A stretch of DNA of 64,000 bases from Gemmobacter sp. 24YEA27 (GCF_030052995.1 NZ_JASJPW010000001.1:678501-742500); one strand, 5' to 3'; positions 1 to 10,887 are shown, numbered from the stretch's first letter. A program made the numbers and translations. The notes: generated from the letters alone by a model not told the origin.

Positions 1-1502
1 GCCGGCCATACGGTCGCGGCGCAGATATCGGCGGCCCTCTTCTTCGGCCTGACGCGATTCAGCCACCTGCTCCAGCGCTTTCAGCGAGATTTTCACCTGG
101 CTCCAGCGCGCCATCATGGTCGAGACCTGCGACAGCGGGCCGAGGGTGCGGCCGGTCAGGATGCCGGTCGCAATGATGGTGCCGACGGTGAACTGGCCGG
201 CAAAGACCAGGTAGGTGCCGGCAATCACGGTGGCGACATAGGTGATTTGCTGCACCGCCTGCGACCAGGTGGACAAAAAGGTCGTCAGCTTGCGCTGTTC
301 GGCGCTTTGCACGGCATTGACCGCGACCAGCTCTGACCAGATGCGGTTGACCCGGTCCTCGCCGCGCTGCGTGGTCAGGGTTTCATGCTCGAACACCGCC
401 TCATAAAGCAGTTTCGCCTGTTTGATCGAGGCGCCCTGGGTCTCGCCAGCCAGCCGCACCATCTTTTTGCGCATCAGGAAGCCGGGCAGCACCATCAGGA
501 TGCCGCCGATGACCAGGAGCCAGACCAGATTGCCGGCAATGGTCGCCACAAGTGCCAGGAACAGCAGAAGGAAGGGCAGATCAGCCAGGGTGCCAACCGT
601 GGCAGAGGTGAAAAACTCGCGCACCGAGCCGAATTCCCGCATCGCGGCAAAGACTTCGGAGGGTTTGCGCTCTCCGGGGCCCATTTTCATGCCGAGGAGC
701 TTTTTCATCAGCCGCTTCTGCACGGCGATTTCGACCTTGCGGCCGGTATTGTCCATCAAAAGCGCGCGGGCGATTTTCAGCGTGGCCTCAAGGCAGACTG
801 CCAGAAGCACACCGATCCCAGCACCCAGAGCGTGGGCTGCGACTGATAGGGGATGACGCGGTCATAGATCTGCATCGAGAAAAGCGAGATCGCGACGGCA
901 AGGACATTCGCCACCATCGACGCGGCCGAGACTTCGCCGAAGGGACGGCGGAAATGACGGAACTCGCCCCAGAACCAATGCGGCTTTGCCTTGACCTCGA
1001 TATGGCGGGCTTCCAGCTCGCTCAGCGGTGCGCGCGCCTGCAGGATTCGGCCTGCATAGAGACTGTTCAGGTCGGAAAGCAGCAATTCCGCACGGTTGTC
1101 ATGCGCGGTCTTGTCGTAGATCGTGGCGCCCTCGCCATCGACGCCCAGCACCAGAACGACCTGGCCATTGGTGGTCTCGGCCAGAGCCGGGTAGCCGTCG
1201 ACCGGCAGTTGAACCGAGCGCAGGATGCGCGTCGAAAGACCGCCCTGTGTCAGGGCCTGAGCCATCTCATCCAGCCCCGGCGCCGCGCCCGTGGCATCGG
1301 AAGCGCTCTGGATCCGTTCCAGCAGGTCAGGCACCGACAATTCGGACCCGATCAGCCCGGCATAGACCGAGGCCAGCGTGGCCCGGTTCTTTGCCCGGTT
1401 GGTAAAGCGCTGGCTTGCCGGCCTGGCGGCGATGACCGGGCGGGCGCCCGCTGCCACCTGACCCGCATTCATTTCGAAAGCGATCACCCGATTATCGGTC
1501 AC
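1..1502 (-). pseudogene. Type I secretion ABC transporter, LapB-like (3' part off window, frameshifted)
   Basis: Inner-membrane ABC exporter that would pair with the TolC-like protein and export the neighbouring adhesin. Residues 1-150 look like the degenerate C39-peptidase-like domain of LapB/RTX exporters. Transmembrane sequence begins near residue 190 (VANVLAVAISLFSMQIYDRVIP). The ATPase domain lies beyond the left edge. The ATG at 1502 overlaps the stop of the upstream gene (ATGA). The frame breaks at the CCC run 817-819: restoring one base gives TLWVLGIGVLLAV and an open frame of membrane-domain sequence down to position 1. Family assignment is firm; the frameshift is probably a sequencing error. 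Confidence 0.85.
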
Positions 1503-2848
1503 ATTGCGCCTCCATCTACCAGAACTCCGCGCATCAGCGCGATATCCAGCCGCGCGAGCGCGATCTGGTATTTCAGCGAAGCGTGGTCCCGCTTCATCGA
1601 GGTCAGGGTCTCGAACTGGCCGGTCAGCTCGATCAGGCTGCGGCGGCCGGCTTTATACTGTTCGGTATAAAGACCCATATTGCCTTCCATCTGGGCAATC
1701 ACCGCGCCATCGGCCTGCTCGCGCAGCGCCAGCATGTTGATCTCCTGGGTCAGCGAGACGATCTTGCGATTAGCCTCGCGGTCGGCCTCGTCAACCTTGC
1801 GCCGCGTCACTTCGATCGCTTCGTCCAGCGAGGCCAGATTGTCGGCACGACCAAAGCCAAGAATGTCACCACTCAACGACAACCCGCCGTCGATGCCGCC
1901 ATCCTTGCCGACCGATGCCCCGGCCCCGATCCCTGCGAGCAGCCCCGATTTCGCCACGGCGACCTCGGCCAGGGTCCGCGCGGCCTCGCCTTTGGCATAG
2001 ACCACGGTCAAAGGTTCCGGCGTGCCATTGTCCGGCGGCAGCGAGGTCAGACCCCGCTCGGCCTCCATCGATTGACCTGCAATGACCGCAAGCTCGGCCC
2101 AGGCACTTTTCTCGCCCTGCCGGTAAGACATCAGAGTCGCTTCGATCTCGGCGCGGCGCTGGCTGACAAGCCGGTATTCCGAGCCGTCCGACAGCCCCCC
2201 GCTGACGCGGATCTTCGTGATACGTTCGAACTCTGTCATCTGCGTCAGGGCACCATCAGTGATCTGCGCAAGATCGGCGGCGCGCTGTGCCTCGATATAC
2301 AGCTTCAGCCCATCATAGACCTTTTTGTTCAGGTCCTGGACCAGCCCAATCGCTGCCATCTCGACATCGGCCGCCGCGAAATCGCGCTCGGCCTGGCGTC
2401 GGCCGCGGTCAAAGATCGCGGTATCCAGCACGAGGCTGGCCGCAATCGACGACAGCGAGCTGAGGCTGACATCCGGCCCCAGTTTCGGCAGCCAGTTCTT
2501 CGATCTTGCCCGCGCGCTCAGGCGTTTGACGCGCAGCTGGGATTCGGCCGAGGCCTGGCTGCTTTTCAGGACCGCAGCCCCGACCCGGCCAAAGCTGCTG
2601 TTGGCGGGCAGGATCGACTGTCTGAGCTTCAGCTGGTCGATCTTATCCGACACAACCTCGCCCTTCCTGTCGAGATGGGCAGCGGTTTCTCCGGCTGTTG
2701 CCGGATCACCCGGCGATGCGGAGGACCTGGTTGCCTGGGGGCCGCCGAAGCAGCCCGCAAGCGCCAGGACCAGAGCGCCAGAGATGAGGGGGGCAGCGGC
2801 AGAGCGAAATCGCTCTGCCTTCTCTGCCTTGCAGGTGCGGGCTTCCAT
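1499..2848 (-). CDS. TolC-family outer membrane lipoprotein of a type I secretion system
   Basis: Outer-membrane channel component, 449 residues, expected to form the exit duct with the downstream ABC transporter. The N-terminus has a signal sequence ending in a lipobox (LALAGC, Cys33), so the mature protein should be a lipoprotein. The rest is long and helix-rich with two halves, as in TolC-family outer membrane efflux proteins (for example the AEIEATLMSYRQGEKSAWAELAVIAG segment in the first half and the LIELTGQFETL segment near the end). The start at 2848 is chosen over an in-frame upstream ATG because it has a GGAG ribosome site about 8 bases upstream and does not overlap the adhesin gene, which ends at 2883. 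It is the middle gene of a three-gene minus-strand operon. Confidence 0.85.
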   Translation of the reverse strand: MEARTCKAEKAERFRSAAAPLISGALVLALAGCFGGPQATRSSASPGDPATAGETAAHLDRKGEVVSDKIDQLKLRQSILPANSSFGRVGAAVLKSSQASAESQLRVKRLSARARSKNWLPKLGPDVSLSSLSSIAASLVLDTAIFDRGRRQAERDFAAADVEMAAIGLVQDLNKKVYDGLKLYIEAQRAADLAQITDGALTQMTEFERITKIRVSGGLSDGSEYRLVSQRRAEIEATLMSYRQGEKSAWAELAVIAGQSMEAERGLTSLPPDNGTPEPLTVVYAKGEAARTLAEVAVAKSGLLAGIGAGASVGKDGGIDGGLSLSGDILGFGRADNLASLDEAIEVTRRKVDEADREANRKIVSLTQEINMLALREQADGAVIAQMEGNMGLYTEQYKAGRRSLIELTGQFETLTSMKRDHASLKYQIALARLDIALMRGVLVDGGAM

Positions 2849-2882
2849 TTCCGGTTCTCCGGGTGGTTTCCGGGATGCTGGA

Positions 2883-5800
2883 TCAGAAGAAGGTGGTGTG
2901 AATATCCTGATCCACCAGGACGGTCCCACCATCCATCGCATAGACGTTGTAATGCTGACCGTCGATCTCGCGAACCTCCACCGGAGTGGTGTTGGTCAGC
3001 TGCAAGCGGACCTGATCCAGGCTGTCACCGCGGATCATCAGCTCGTTGTCGCCTCCGGTCAGTGCCAGCAGGTCATGGTTGCTGAGTGTCAGCTTTGCCT
3101 GGGACATGGTCAGATCGATAGAAGCGAAATCGAAGCCCTGCAGACCTTCACGATCCAGGTTCACGACCACGTCCGAACGGTTGTTGACGATGAACAGCGT
3201 AGACGCCTCGTTACCCGCAGCATCGGTATTCTGGATCACCAGATAGCTGCCGTCCGGAACGCCTTCCTGCAGGTCATAATAGTCGGAGACGACCGTCGTC
3301 CCATTGACCCTGGTAGGCATATCTTCGGTGACGGTGGCGTGCAGATCGACTGGTTTTCCGGTGTTGTCGACCCGATAAATCGAGACCTGTTCGCCATTGG
3401 TATCGGTGAAGATACCCGTCAGCGCCCCCTCGTCGCGCACGATCTTGAGCGGATCAACCGCGGTCGGGGCCACGGTGTCCACCGTCACTTCGCGTGTCAG
3501 TTCAGCCGTGTTGCCGGCGCGGTCGGTTGCGGTGACCGTCGCAGTCATCGACACGCCATCGCCAACCGGCAGATAGCTTGCCGGGATGGTGACCGACCAA
3601 TGGCCGCTTGCATCCGAGGCGGTGCGCAGAACCTGACCGTTCGAGAGAACAACCTCGATCTGCGAGAAGGCCTCTGCCGTGCCGCCGAAGGGCACGCCGC
3701 TCAGCCGTTCATGGGCGTTGATCATGCCGTCGCCGCTGATCAGGGCATCCGCCCCGAAATTGGTCACGACCCGGTCGATCACGATGGTCTCGGTCGGCAG
3801 GGTCGCCGTATTACCATAGCGGTCAGTCGCGACTGCGACGACATTGACGGTGGTCTCGCCGGGCGGGATCACGCCGGGCGGGATGACCACGGTCCAGGTG
3901 CCGCCGGTGACGGTTGCGGCATAGGGGCCGTGAGCGCCGAAACTCACCTGAACCTGCGAACCCGCCTCGACGCTGCCGGTGATGGTCAGGCCAGAGGCCG
4001 CCTCGGCATTGTTGAGAACATGGTCAGCGCCGGTCGAGTTGCCGGTGATGGCGAAGGGGCTGACCTGGGTATCGATGGTCACCAGATGGCTCGCGGTTGC
4101 CACATTGCCGGCCACATCGGTCGAAGTGACGGTGGCGGTTTGCGCCAGGCCGTTGCCGGTCGGGATCTCGGCGGCGGTAAAGGTTGCCGACCAGGTGCCC
4201 GATGCGCCGACCGTCACCGTACGGGTGCCCGAACCGAACTGGACCACCACTGTTGCGCCGGCTTCGGCAGTGCCGGTGAGGCTGACGCCGGCGCCGCGCT
4301 CGACGCCCGAGACCACGTTGTCGCCGGCCTGGACCGGATCAAAGGCCACCGAAGTGCCAAGGTCGATCGAGATCACGCGGCTGTCGGTCGCGGTATTGCC
4401 GTAAGCGTCGGTCGCGGTGACCGTTGCGGTGGTGGCGGTCAGCACAGCGCTGCCCGAGACGGCCGGGAAGGTCACCGACCAGGTGCCATTCGCGGCGACC
4501 GTTGCCGGAAGGGTCGAGCCCTGCCACGAGACCGAGACCACCGAGCCCGGCTCTGCGGTGCCGGTCAGCACCACATTGCGCGATTCCGAAGCGTTGACGA
4601 TATTGTCGCCCGCCACGGTTCCGGTGAAGGCAACCGAGGCCTGGGTGTCGACGCGGAAGGTATGGGTCTCGCTGCTGCCATTGCCAGCGGCATCGGTCGA
4701 GGTCGCGGTGACGGTCGCGTTATATTCGCCGCCCGGCAGGGTGCCGGCGGGAATGTTCAGCGTCCAGGTGCCATCCGCACGGGTGGTCACGGTCTGGCTG
4801 TAGCTGGTCGCACCGGCCTGAACTGTCACCACCAGCACCGCTCCGGCAACCGAAGTCCCGGTCACGGCGAAACCGAGGGTATTTTCGCCATTATTGACCA
4901 CATTGTCGCGGGTCACAGCGTCGAAATCGATCGGGTTCGGCACCGTATCCACCACGAGGCGGTCGGTGATCACCGTGGTATTGCCCAGCGGATCGCGGGC
5001 GGTCACGGTGATGTCGGTGGTGTATTCGCCGGTACGGATCTCGGTCGTGGTGAAAACCACCGACCAGGTGCCGTCACCTGCAATCACGGTGGAATGGCTG
5101 TGGCCTTCGATCACAACAGTCACCGAGGCGCCGGGTTCACCCGTGCCGCCGATCCGCACGCCGTCGGTGTAATCGGCTGCGTTTTCAACATGGCCAACCG
5201 ATTGCGACCCTTCAGTGATGTCCACATCCGGCGGCGTCAGGTCGAGGATGAAATCCGGGCCCGGCAGCGTGGTGGTCACGCCATCGGTCTGATCGAAAAC
5301 GACCACGGCCTCATGGCTGCCGTCGGGCGGCAGGTTGGTTTCCGGGAAGGTGACATGCCAGGTGCCATCCGGCCCGATCACCGTGGTCTCGGTGACAGTG
5401 CCGATGGTGACGGTCACAGTATCGCCCGGCTCACCCGTGCCGGAGACGTCGAGCTCCTTGTCGGGCGTGTCGATGATGACCGTGGTGGTGTCTTTCGGGT
5501 CAACGGTCGGCGGACGGCGCTCGGGCTCAACCGGGCCAGTCGGGCCGGTCGGATCAATGGGGCCAGTCGGGCCGGTCGGATCAATGGGGCCAGTCGGGCC
5601 GGTCGGATCAACGGGGCCAGTCGGGCCGGTCGGATCAACGGGGCCAGTCGGACCGGTCGGATCAACGGGGCCAGTCGGACCGGTCGGATCAACGGGGCCA
5701 GTCGGGCCGGTCGGATCAACGGGGCCAGTCGGGCCGGTCGGATCAACGGGGCCAGTCGGGCCGGTCGGATCAACGGGGCCGGTCGGGCCGGTCGGATCAA

Positions 5801-6479
5801 CGGGGCCAGTCGGACCGGTCGGATCAACGGGGCCAGTCGGACCGGTCGGATCAACGGGGCCAGTCGGGCCGGTCGGATCAACGGGGCCAGTCGGACCGGT
5901 CGGATCAACGGGGCCAGTCGGGTCTACAGGGCCGGTCGGGCCCGTAGTGCCGCCACCACCGCCGCCACCGACTGCGGCCAGGCCGACGAGACCGACGCCC
6001 GCAGCCCCGGCACCAAGCCCGCCCAGACCCACAAGGCCCGGCGCGAACATGGCCATGCCAGCCGGCTCATCCACCGCACCGCCGGCAAGAGCGACGTCAT
6101 CGCCCTCCGAGAAACGCAGCGCATCGAGATTGGAGTATTTATCCCAGCCCTCGACCGCACCGTAGCTGGCGTAAAGCCCGCCATCAGCGGAATTCGAAAG
6201 CTGAACCGCGATCACCTCGCCATTTTGCGACAGATACAGCTGGTTGGCGGTGCCTGCGGTGAAATACCCGTCAAGCACAACCGTACGACCGTCGATCAGC
6301 GTCAGAACAAGGTCATCGCCCTGGCGCGCATAACCGGCGACGCTCTGCCGGGAGAGATTCAGCGAAACCGCGTCGCCCGAACCCATCTGAATGAAATTGT
6401 TTCCTGCATCACCCGCAACCGCACCGCGCGAGGTACCGCCCGCAGAATCGCGGACGACGAATTGAATCGCCTTAGCCAT
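2883..6479 (-). CDS. Large Ig-like repeat adhesin (BapA/Lap-type), type I secretion substrate
   Basis: Predicted surface or biofilm adhesin of 1198 residues. Order: an N-terminal BapA-prefix-like domain (about 1-145), a Gly/Ala-rich stretch ending in seven glycines (about 146-178), a collagen-like TGPTGPVDP repeat (about 177-318), then seven bacterial Ig-like modules of roughly 95 residues. Each module carries GTAEPG-type and GTWSVTF-type motifs and ends in a TVDT-type strand. An eighth, divergent module and an acidic tail ending DQDIHTTFF follow. No RTX nonapeptides are seen and no Sec signal is present, consistent with a C-terminal type I export signal. The start at 6479 has GGCGGAG upstream. 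It is first in an operon with a TolC-like lipoprotein and a LapB-like exporter. The ligand is unknown. Confidence 0.85.
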   Translation of the reverse strand: MAKAIQFVVRDSAGGTSRGAVAGDAGNNFIQMGSGDAVSLNLSRQSVAGYARQGDDLVLTLIDGRTVVLDGYFTAGTANQLYLSQNGEVIAVQLSNSADGGLYASYGAVEGWDKYSNLDALRFSEGDDVALAGGAVDEPAGMAMFAPGLVGLGGLGAGAAGVGLVGLAAVGGGGGGGTTGPTGPVDPTGPVDPTGPTGPVDPTGPTGPVDPTGPTGPVDPTGPTGPVDPTGPTGPVDPTGPTGPVDPTGPTGPVDPTGPTGPVDPTGPTGPVDPTGPTGPVDPTGPTGPVDPTGPTGPIDPTGPTGPIDPTGPTGPVEPERRPPTVDPKDTTTVIIDTPDKELDVSGTGEPGDTVTVTIGTVTETTVIGPDGTWHVTFPETNLPPDGSHEAVVVFDQTDGVTTTLPGPDFILDLTPPDVDITEGSQSVGHVENAADYTDGVRIGGTGEPGASVTVVIEGHSHSTVIAGDGTWSVVFTTTEIRTGEYTTDITVTARDPLGNTTVITDRLVVDTVPNPIDFDAVTRDNVVNNGENTLGFAVTGTSVAGAVLVVTVQAGATSYSQTVTTRADGTWTLNIPAGTLPGGEYNATVTATSTDAAGNGSSETHTFRVDTQASVAFTGTVAGDNIVNASESRNVVLTGTAEPGSVVSVSWQGSTLPATVAANGTWSVTFPAVSGSAVLTATTATVTATDAYGNTATDSRVISIDLGTSVAFDPVQAGDNVVSGVERGAGVSLTGTAEAGATVVVQFGSGTRTVTVGASGTWSATFTAAEIPTGNGLAQTATVTSTDVAGNVATASHLVTIDTQVSPFAITGNSTGADHVLNNAEAASGLTITGSVEAGSQVQVSFGAHGPYAATVTGGTWTVVIPPGVIPPGETTVNVVAVATDRYGNTATLPTETIVIDRVVTNFGADALISGDGMINAHERLSGVPFGGTAEAFSQIEVVLSNGQVLRTASDASGHWSVTIPASYLPVGDGVSMTATVTATDRAGNTAELTREVTVDTVAPTAVDPLKIVRDEGALTGIFTDTNGEQVSIYRVDNTGKPVDLHATVTEDMPTRVNGTTVVSDYYDLQEGVPDGSYLVIQNTDAAGNEASTLFIVNNRSDVVVNLDREGLQGFDFASIDLTMSQAKLTLSNHDLLALTGGDNELMIRGDSLDQVRLQLTNTTPVEVREIDGQHYNVYAMDGGTVLVDQDIHTTFF
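5523..5950 (-). repeat. 27-bp tandem repeat encoding TGPTGPVDP
   Basis: About fifteen nine-residue units, thirteen of them contiguous and nearly identical in DNA with an exact 27-bp period, plus one shortened unit (TGPVDP) at the N-terminal side. Variation is confined to a few bases (gga/ggg, aac/aat), giving V or I at position 7 and one E at position 8. Read as GPT-GPV-DPT it is collagen-like with every third glycine replaced by aspartate. It lies between the prefix and the Ig modules of the adhesin. Confidence 0.95.
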
Positions 6480-6986
6480 TTTACTACTCCGCCTCATACC
6501 GCCGGACTCGTTGGCCCGACATGTTTTTATTGACGCACTTCCGGCGTCTATTGCCGATCTGAATAACCGGTTTCACTTTCATTTCCAGTAGGTATCAGGC
6601 GTCCTTCACATGTCTGGCCCAATTTTTCCCAACTTTCGCCCCAAAGTTCTTTTCGGCAACCCTCAGATCCGGCCTGGAAGAACCCCAACTTTGTGTCCCT
6701 GGTCGCTCGGGCTACAAGCCGATTTGCCGCCTGCCCCATTCGCGCCGCATTCAGGCCACAATCGCAAAGGCCCCGGCGCGCTGGTGAGAAAATCTGCCAA
6801 CTCACAAATCTGCTGACGGCACTGTGAGGCCGATGCGGCGTCCCCGCATTGCGGACAGGCCGCGTCATGACAGTCTGACTGCAGGTTGCGCCGCTTTCGG
6901 TGCCGCCTTCATGGTGCCATTCGGGCAAATGCCAGAAGGCCGCGCTCCGTCCCGACCGTTGAATGTAGTGTGAAGCGAGATGGTCA
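6480..6986. other. Intergenic region upstream of the adhesin operon
   Basis: About 500 bp with no recognisable gene on either strand; short open frames here have no recognisable protein features. It should hold the promoter of the minus-strand adhesin operon. The first 100 bases are AT-richer than the surroundings. I could not identify a convincing -35/-10 pair or operator. Confidence 0.5.
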
Positions 6987-7289
6987 ATGACCCTGATCCC
7001 GACCAGAACCGCAATTGTCAGCCTGCTTGGCGCCGCTGTCATCGCCGCCGCAGCTGCGTGGAAAGCCAGGCCGCAAAGCCCGCCGCCCTCGGCAGTCGCT
7101 GCGGCGGCCCCTGCCGCGCCTGCCGCGCGCCCGCTGGATGCGGCCGGCCAGGCCCGGGTTGCCGCACGCCTGAAGGAGCTGGAGCCGGATTCTGGACGCG
7201 CGCTCGAAAGATGTGAAGCCGCCGCGAATGCCTGGCTGCAGCAAAACGTCGTGATCGGCCGCGAAGAGGCACGGCGTGGCGCGGGCTGA
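6987..7289 (+). CDS. Hypothetical small protein with N-terminal membrane segment
   Basis: 100 residues. Residues 8-24 form a hydrophobic helix (TAIVSLLGAAVIAAAAA), followed by a Pro/Ala-rich linker and a short charged helical C-terminus. This would suit an anchored periplasmic protein. Its stop codon (7287-7289) directly abuts the restored stop of the convergent lldD-like gene (7290-7292), which mildly supports both ends. No family was recognised, and the ribosome site is weak. It could be a chance open frame in GC-rich DNA. Confidence 0.35.
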   Translation: MTLIPTRTAIVSLLGAAVIAAAAAWKARPQSPPPSAVAAAAPAAPAARPLDAAGQARVAARLKELEPDSGRALERCEAAANAWLQQNVVIGREEARRGAG

Positions 7290-8605
7290 TCAGGTTTCGC
7301 CGATCTGGCCGCCGTAATATAGTCGCCCGCTGGCCCCGCCTTCAGCTGATCGACGGAATTCAGGCCCATCAGTTGCAACGTGATGCCGATTTCCGCCGTC
7401 AGCAGGAAAACAGGCGCCCGGCGCCCCAGGTGCCCTCGGCCGCGACGGCCCAGGCAAAGGGCCGCCCCATCATCACCGCATCTGCGCCCAGGGCCAGCGC
7501 CTTCACCACATCGCTGCCACGCCGGAAGCCGCTGTCCACGATCAGCTCGCAGCCCGGGCCAAGCGCTGCGCGCATCGCGGCAACCTGGGCAATCGTCGCA
7601 TGCCGTGATCGAGCTGGCGCCCGCCATGGTTCGACAGCACCACGCCATCGACCCCGCTTTGCCGCGCGATCTCGCCATCGCGCGGGTCAGAAACCCCCTT
7701 GATCACCAGCCGCCCCGGCCAGAGATCGCGCAGGGCTTTCACCTTGTCCCAGGTCAGGTGCGCCCGCCATGGTTCGACAGCACCACGCCATCGACCCGCT
7801 TTGCCGCGCGATCTCGCCATCGCGCGGGTCAGAAACCCCCTTGATCACCAGCCGCCCGGCCAGAGATCGCGCAGGGCTTTCACCTTGTCCCAGGTCAGGT
7901 GCTTGTCGAGCCGTGACGACAGGGCCGAGGCCTGGGCCAGCGCGCCGCGCCCGAATTCGGGCCGCCCCTCGACCAGTTCCACCCCGGAAAGCCGTTGCGC
8001 AACAGATCCAGCGACCAGCGCGGGCGTTTTGCGAATTGCCAGGCCAGGCCCGGCGTGATGTGTTTCACCGCGCGAAAGCCGTTGCGGTTATCGCGTTCCC
8101 GCACCGAGGTGATGGCGGTGTCGACGGTCAGGAAGATCGTCTCGACCCCCGCCGCATGGCAGGCGGCCAGGTAGCTTTCATTCACCGCCGGATCGCGGTC
8201 GAGATAAAGCTGAAACGCCAGATTCTCGCCCAGCTGAGGCGCAAGGCTGGCGATCCCTTTGATCGAGAAGGTCGAGAGCCCGAACGGCACCCCCGCCGCC
8301 TTTGCCGAGAGCCCGACCAGCAGATCTCCGTCGCGGCGATAAAGCCCGAGAAACCCGACCGGCCCGGGAAAGAACGGCAAGGACCAGCGCCGGCCGAGAT
8401 AGGTCGTGCTCAGATCCGGCTGCGGCGCGAGATCCTGCAGCACCCGCTGCGACAGGGCATAGCGGTCAAAACCCATCCGGTTGCGGGCCAGCGTGGTCTC
8501 CGAAAAGGCCCCGCCCTCGATATAATCGGCAAAGATCTTCGGCAGGCGGCGCCAGGCGGCGCGGCGGAAATCCTCGACATTCTGGTAGCGGCGGTCGCGC
8601 GACAT
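7290..8605 (-). pseudogene. FMN-dependent alpha-hydroxy-acid dehydrogenase (LldD family), disrupted
   Basis: LldD/glycolate-oxidase family enzyme oxidising a 2-hydroxy acid to a 2-oxo acid with FMN. Visible family features are IEGGAFSETTLARNR near residue 30, the FMN-barrel strand QLYLDRD, the active-site motif SNHGGRQLDH, and GADAVMMGRPFAWA. The start at 8605 (MSRDRRYQNVEDF) lies 1 bp after the upstream gene's stop. The frame breaks at the CCCC run 7982-7985, near 7600 and near 7411, and possibly near 7320. A 143-bp segment is tandemly repeated (7618-7760 / 7761-7901). Restored, the protein ends LYYGGQIGET at 7290. Last gene of the ABC/HisD-like operon. The substrate is unknown; lactate or imidazolelactate are candidates. 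Confidence 0.8.
7618..7901. repeat. 143/141 bp tandem duplication within the lldD-like gene
   Basis: Copy 1 (7618-7760) and copy 2 (7761-7901) are identical except that copy 2 lacks one C in two homopolymers (cgacccc to cgaccc and gcccc to gccc). Copy 1 keeps the protein frame (DLWPGRLVIKGVSDPRDGE); copy 2 breaks it twice. The pattern suggests two error-bearing reads that were not collapsed during assembly. Confidence 0.95.
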
Positions 8606-8606
8606 G

Positions 8607-9889
8607 TTACGGCTCCGGACGGATGGACTCGAAGAACCGCACCATCCGGTCCTCGCCCGCCAGCGGCCTTGCACCGCAAAGGATCGCCTGGGACAGCCCG
8701 ATGGCCGAGCTTTGCGGGTTATGCCGCCCGGCGCCGGCGCGCAGGTTCATCACCAAAGTCGGGCACAGGAACAGCGCGAGCCGCAAGACCTCCTCCCAAT
8801 CCGCGGGCAGCATGTCATGCTCTGCCAGATGGGCGAGCCAGGGCTTCCAGAAGCGTTCGGCCTTGACCGCCAGCACCGCGTCGCGCAGAACGCCCGGCGC
8901 CCAGTCGCTGTCGATATAAAGGCAGCCATCCGCCAGCCGCGCCGAAACCTGCCAGCGCCCCGGCACCATATCGCTGTCGTAAAGCCAGAGCGGATGGGCG
9001 AGGATATTGTGGAAGGTCGACTTCACCTCGGCCAGCAGCGCGGGCACATGTTCGCCGGCGAAAGCCGGATCGAAAAACGCCAGATGATCAGCGGTCTCGC
9101 CGCGCTCATACCAGACATTGGCGTTATGGGCGTCACCATGCGCGACGATGCCGCCTGCATCCGCCAGCCGCGCGGGGCGAGCCGGGTCCGGGCCGCGTCG
9201 AACAGAACGGCGAGGGGGTGGTCATATTCAATGCCATTGATCACCGGTCGGGCCAGCGCGATCTCATCCCAGGAAGCGCTCAGACCGGCGAGATCAAAAT
9301 CCTGGCCGATATAGAAAGAGGCCAGCCGTCCGCCGGGGTAATGCCCGGTCGCGGGGTCGATCAGGCGTTCGGAAAACAGACGGTGGATCGGTTCGGAGGC
9401 GGATTGATCCGGTGTGATCTCATGCAGGCTGGCCTTTGCCACCGCGAGCAGGTGGTCGTTCAGCGCGCCTTCTGCCGCCAGCGCGCGGGCCATCGCAGGC
9501 GCATCGGGCGCGAGGTCCAGCGCGCGCAGCACATCTGAAAAACGCGGGTCACTGCGGCGCCGATAGACGAGGATCTGCTCGCCCGGGAGCGTCGAAGACA
9601 GGATCGGCTGGTCCACCGGCAGACCGGCGCGGGCAAGGATATCGGCGCGGTAATATTCGCCGCGCATCTCCTCCTCACCCTCTTCCTGATGGAATTTAAA
9701 GAAACACTCGCCCTGCTCGCAGGTGAAGAACCCGTTCAGTGAGTTCAGCGAATACTGGTCGTGATTGATCCGCACATCGCTGGCAGTGATCGCAAAAGTC
9801 TCGCCCAGAAAAGCCGCGAGCATTGCTTCGGCACGGGCCGGATCGGTGGCGGCAGTGGCGCGGATTTCGGCGGTGCGCGACAGCGTCAT
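8607..9889 (-). pseudogene. APH-fold phosphotransferase (aminoglycoside/choline kinase-like), frameshifted
   Basis: Small-molecule kinase of the APH superfamily, about 427 residues when restored. The N-terminal lobe covers residues 1-110, and the catalytic loop HGDAHNANVW is followed by LAFFDPAFAG, the equivalent of the metal-binding Asp segment. The frame breaks near 9175 (run cgcggggcga); a one-base restoration joins FDAARTRLAPR to RLADAGGIVAHGD. Start overlaps the dehydrogenase stop (ATGA at 9886-9889), so the two are translationally coupled. The substrate is unknown. Because the genes around it are importer and dehydrogenases rather than resistance genes, a catabolic kinase is more likely than drug resistance. 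Confidence 0.75.
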
Positions 9890-10884
9890 GGCTGCATCTC
9901 CGGCAGAATAATCGTCTTGGCGCCCATCACTTCGCCCGCAAGATGGCGCGCATAGGCATCGGGAACCGCGTCGAGCGGGATCTCGGCGTCGATCAGCTGT
10001 TCCAGCTGCGGGCCGAGGAGGTCGAGCAGCGCCACCGCCTCGGGCAGTTCCCCCCCGAACGCATGACAGCCGGACAGCCGGATCTCGCGCTCCACCAGCA
10101 GCGTCGGATTCAGGCTGAGCGGGCGCGCGCCGATCCCCACCAGCGCTATCGCCCCGCCGCCGCGCAGGGAGCGGATCAGTTGGTCGATCACCTCGGGGCT
10201 GCCGGTCGCGTCAATCGCATAGCGGGGCGGTGTCGGGCCGAGCTCATCAAGCTGCACGACCTCGCCTCCGAAGGCCGCCGCGGCACGGGTGGCGCGGATC
10301 TGGTTACGATCAACGATGCTGACCGGGTGGCCTTTATGCGCGAGAACAAGCGCCGAAAGCGCGCCAATGGCACCGGCGCCCGTGACCAGAACCGGCGCGC
10401 CGGCTGGTGCGTTCAGAAGATGCGCGGCATGGAGCGCCACCGCCAGCGGCTCGGCCATCGCAAGCAGGCGCGGCTGCAGACCGGCGGGTGCTTTAACCAC
10501 GTTTTTGGCCGGAATAGTGACGTATTCCGCGAAGCCGCCATCGATTACTTCGCCCAGAAACCCAAGCTTTTCGCAGATCTGGCTGAGGCCCTCCAGGCAG
10601 CTGTCACAGCTGCCGCAGGTCACGCGGCTGTCCACCGCAACGGTGTCGCCCCGGGCAACATGGCGCACCCCTGCCCCGACTGCCGTGACCACGCCGGCAA
10701 ACTCATGCCCCGCAACCGAAGGGCTGCGCGAGATCCAGGCCCCGGTTGCAAAATTATGCAGGTCTGATCCGCAGATCCCCGCCGCCGTTACCCTGAGCGT
10801 CACCTCTGCCGGGCCGGGAGGCTCCGGCAAAGCCACGTCTTCGACCCGCAGATCCTTTACGCCATAAAGGCGGACGGCGCGCAT
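9886..10884 (-). CDS. Zinc-dependent medium-chain alcohol/polyol dehydrogenase
   Basis: 332 residues, MDR superfamily, similar in layout to L-threonine, L-idonate and sorbitol dehydrogenases. Catalytic zinc ligands appear as Cys38 (GICGSD) and His60-Glu61 (GHEFAG). The structural zinc lobe is C-G-S-C-D-S-C with a fourth Cys eight residues on (SQIC). The Rossmann motif is GAGAIGALSALVLA. It begins 3 bp after the HisD-like gene and overlaps the phosphotransferase by 4 bp. It probably oxidises a secondary alcohol made or imported by this operon, with NAD(P). The exact substrate cannot be read from sequence. Confidence 0.85.
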   Translation of the reverse strand: MRAVRLYGVKDLRVEDVALPEPPGPAEVTLRVTAAGICGSDLHNFATGAWISRSPSVAGHEFAGVVTAVGAGVRHVARGDTVAVDSRVTCGSCDSCLEGLSQICEKLGFLGEVIDGGFAEYVTIPAKNVVKAPAGLQPRLLAMAEPLAVALHAAHLLNAPAGAPVLVTGAGAIGALSALVLAHKGHPVSIVDRNQIRATRAAAAFGGEVVQLDELGPTPPRYAIDATGSPEVIDQLIRSLRGGGAIALVGIGARPLSLNPTLLVEREIRLSGCHAFGGELPEAVALLDLLGPQLEQLIDAEIPLDAVPDAYARHLAGEVMGAKTIILPEMQP

Positions 10885-10887
10885 ATC

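Noticed and set aside
5523-5950. CRISPR-like periodic repeat
   Set aside because: The 27-bp units are contiguous with no unique spacers and are in frame within the adhesin.
2325-6533. Very long plus-strand open frame (about 1400 codons) with RINGASRAG repeats
   Set aside because: It is antisense to the TolC-like and adhesin genes; its repeats are just the complementary reading of the 27-bp array, and it has no recognisable domain.
9023-9889. Aminoglycoside resistance gene
   Set aside because: The HGDAHNANVW loop shows the APH fold only; the operon context is uptake and catabolism, and the fold is shared by many metabolic kinases.
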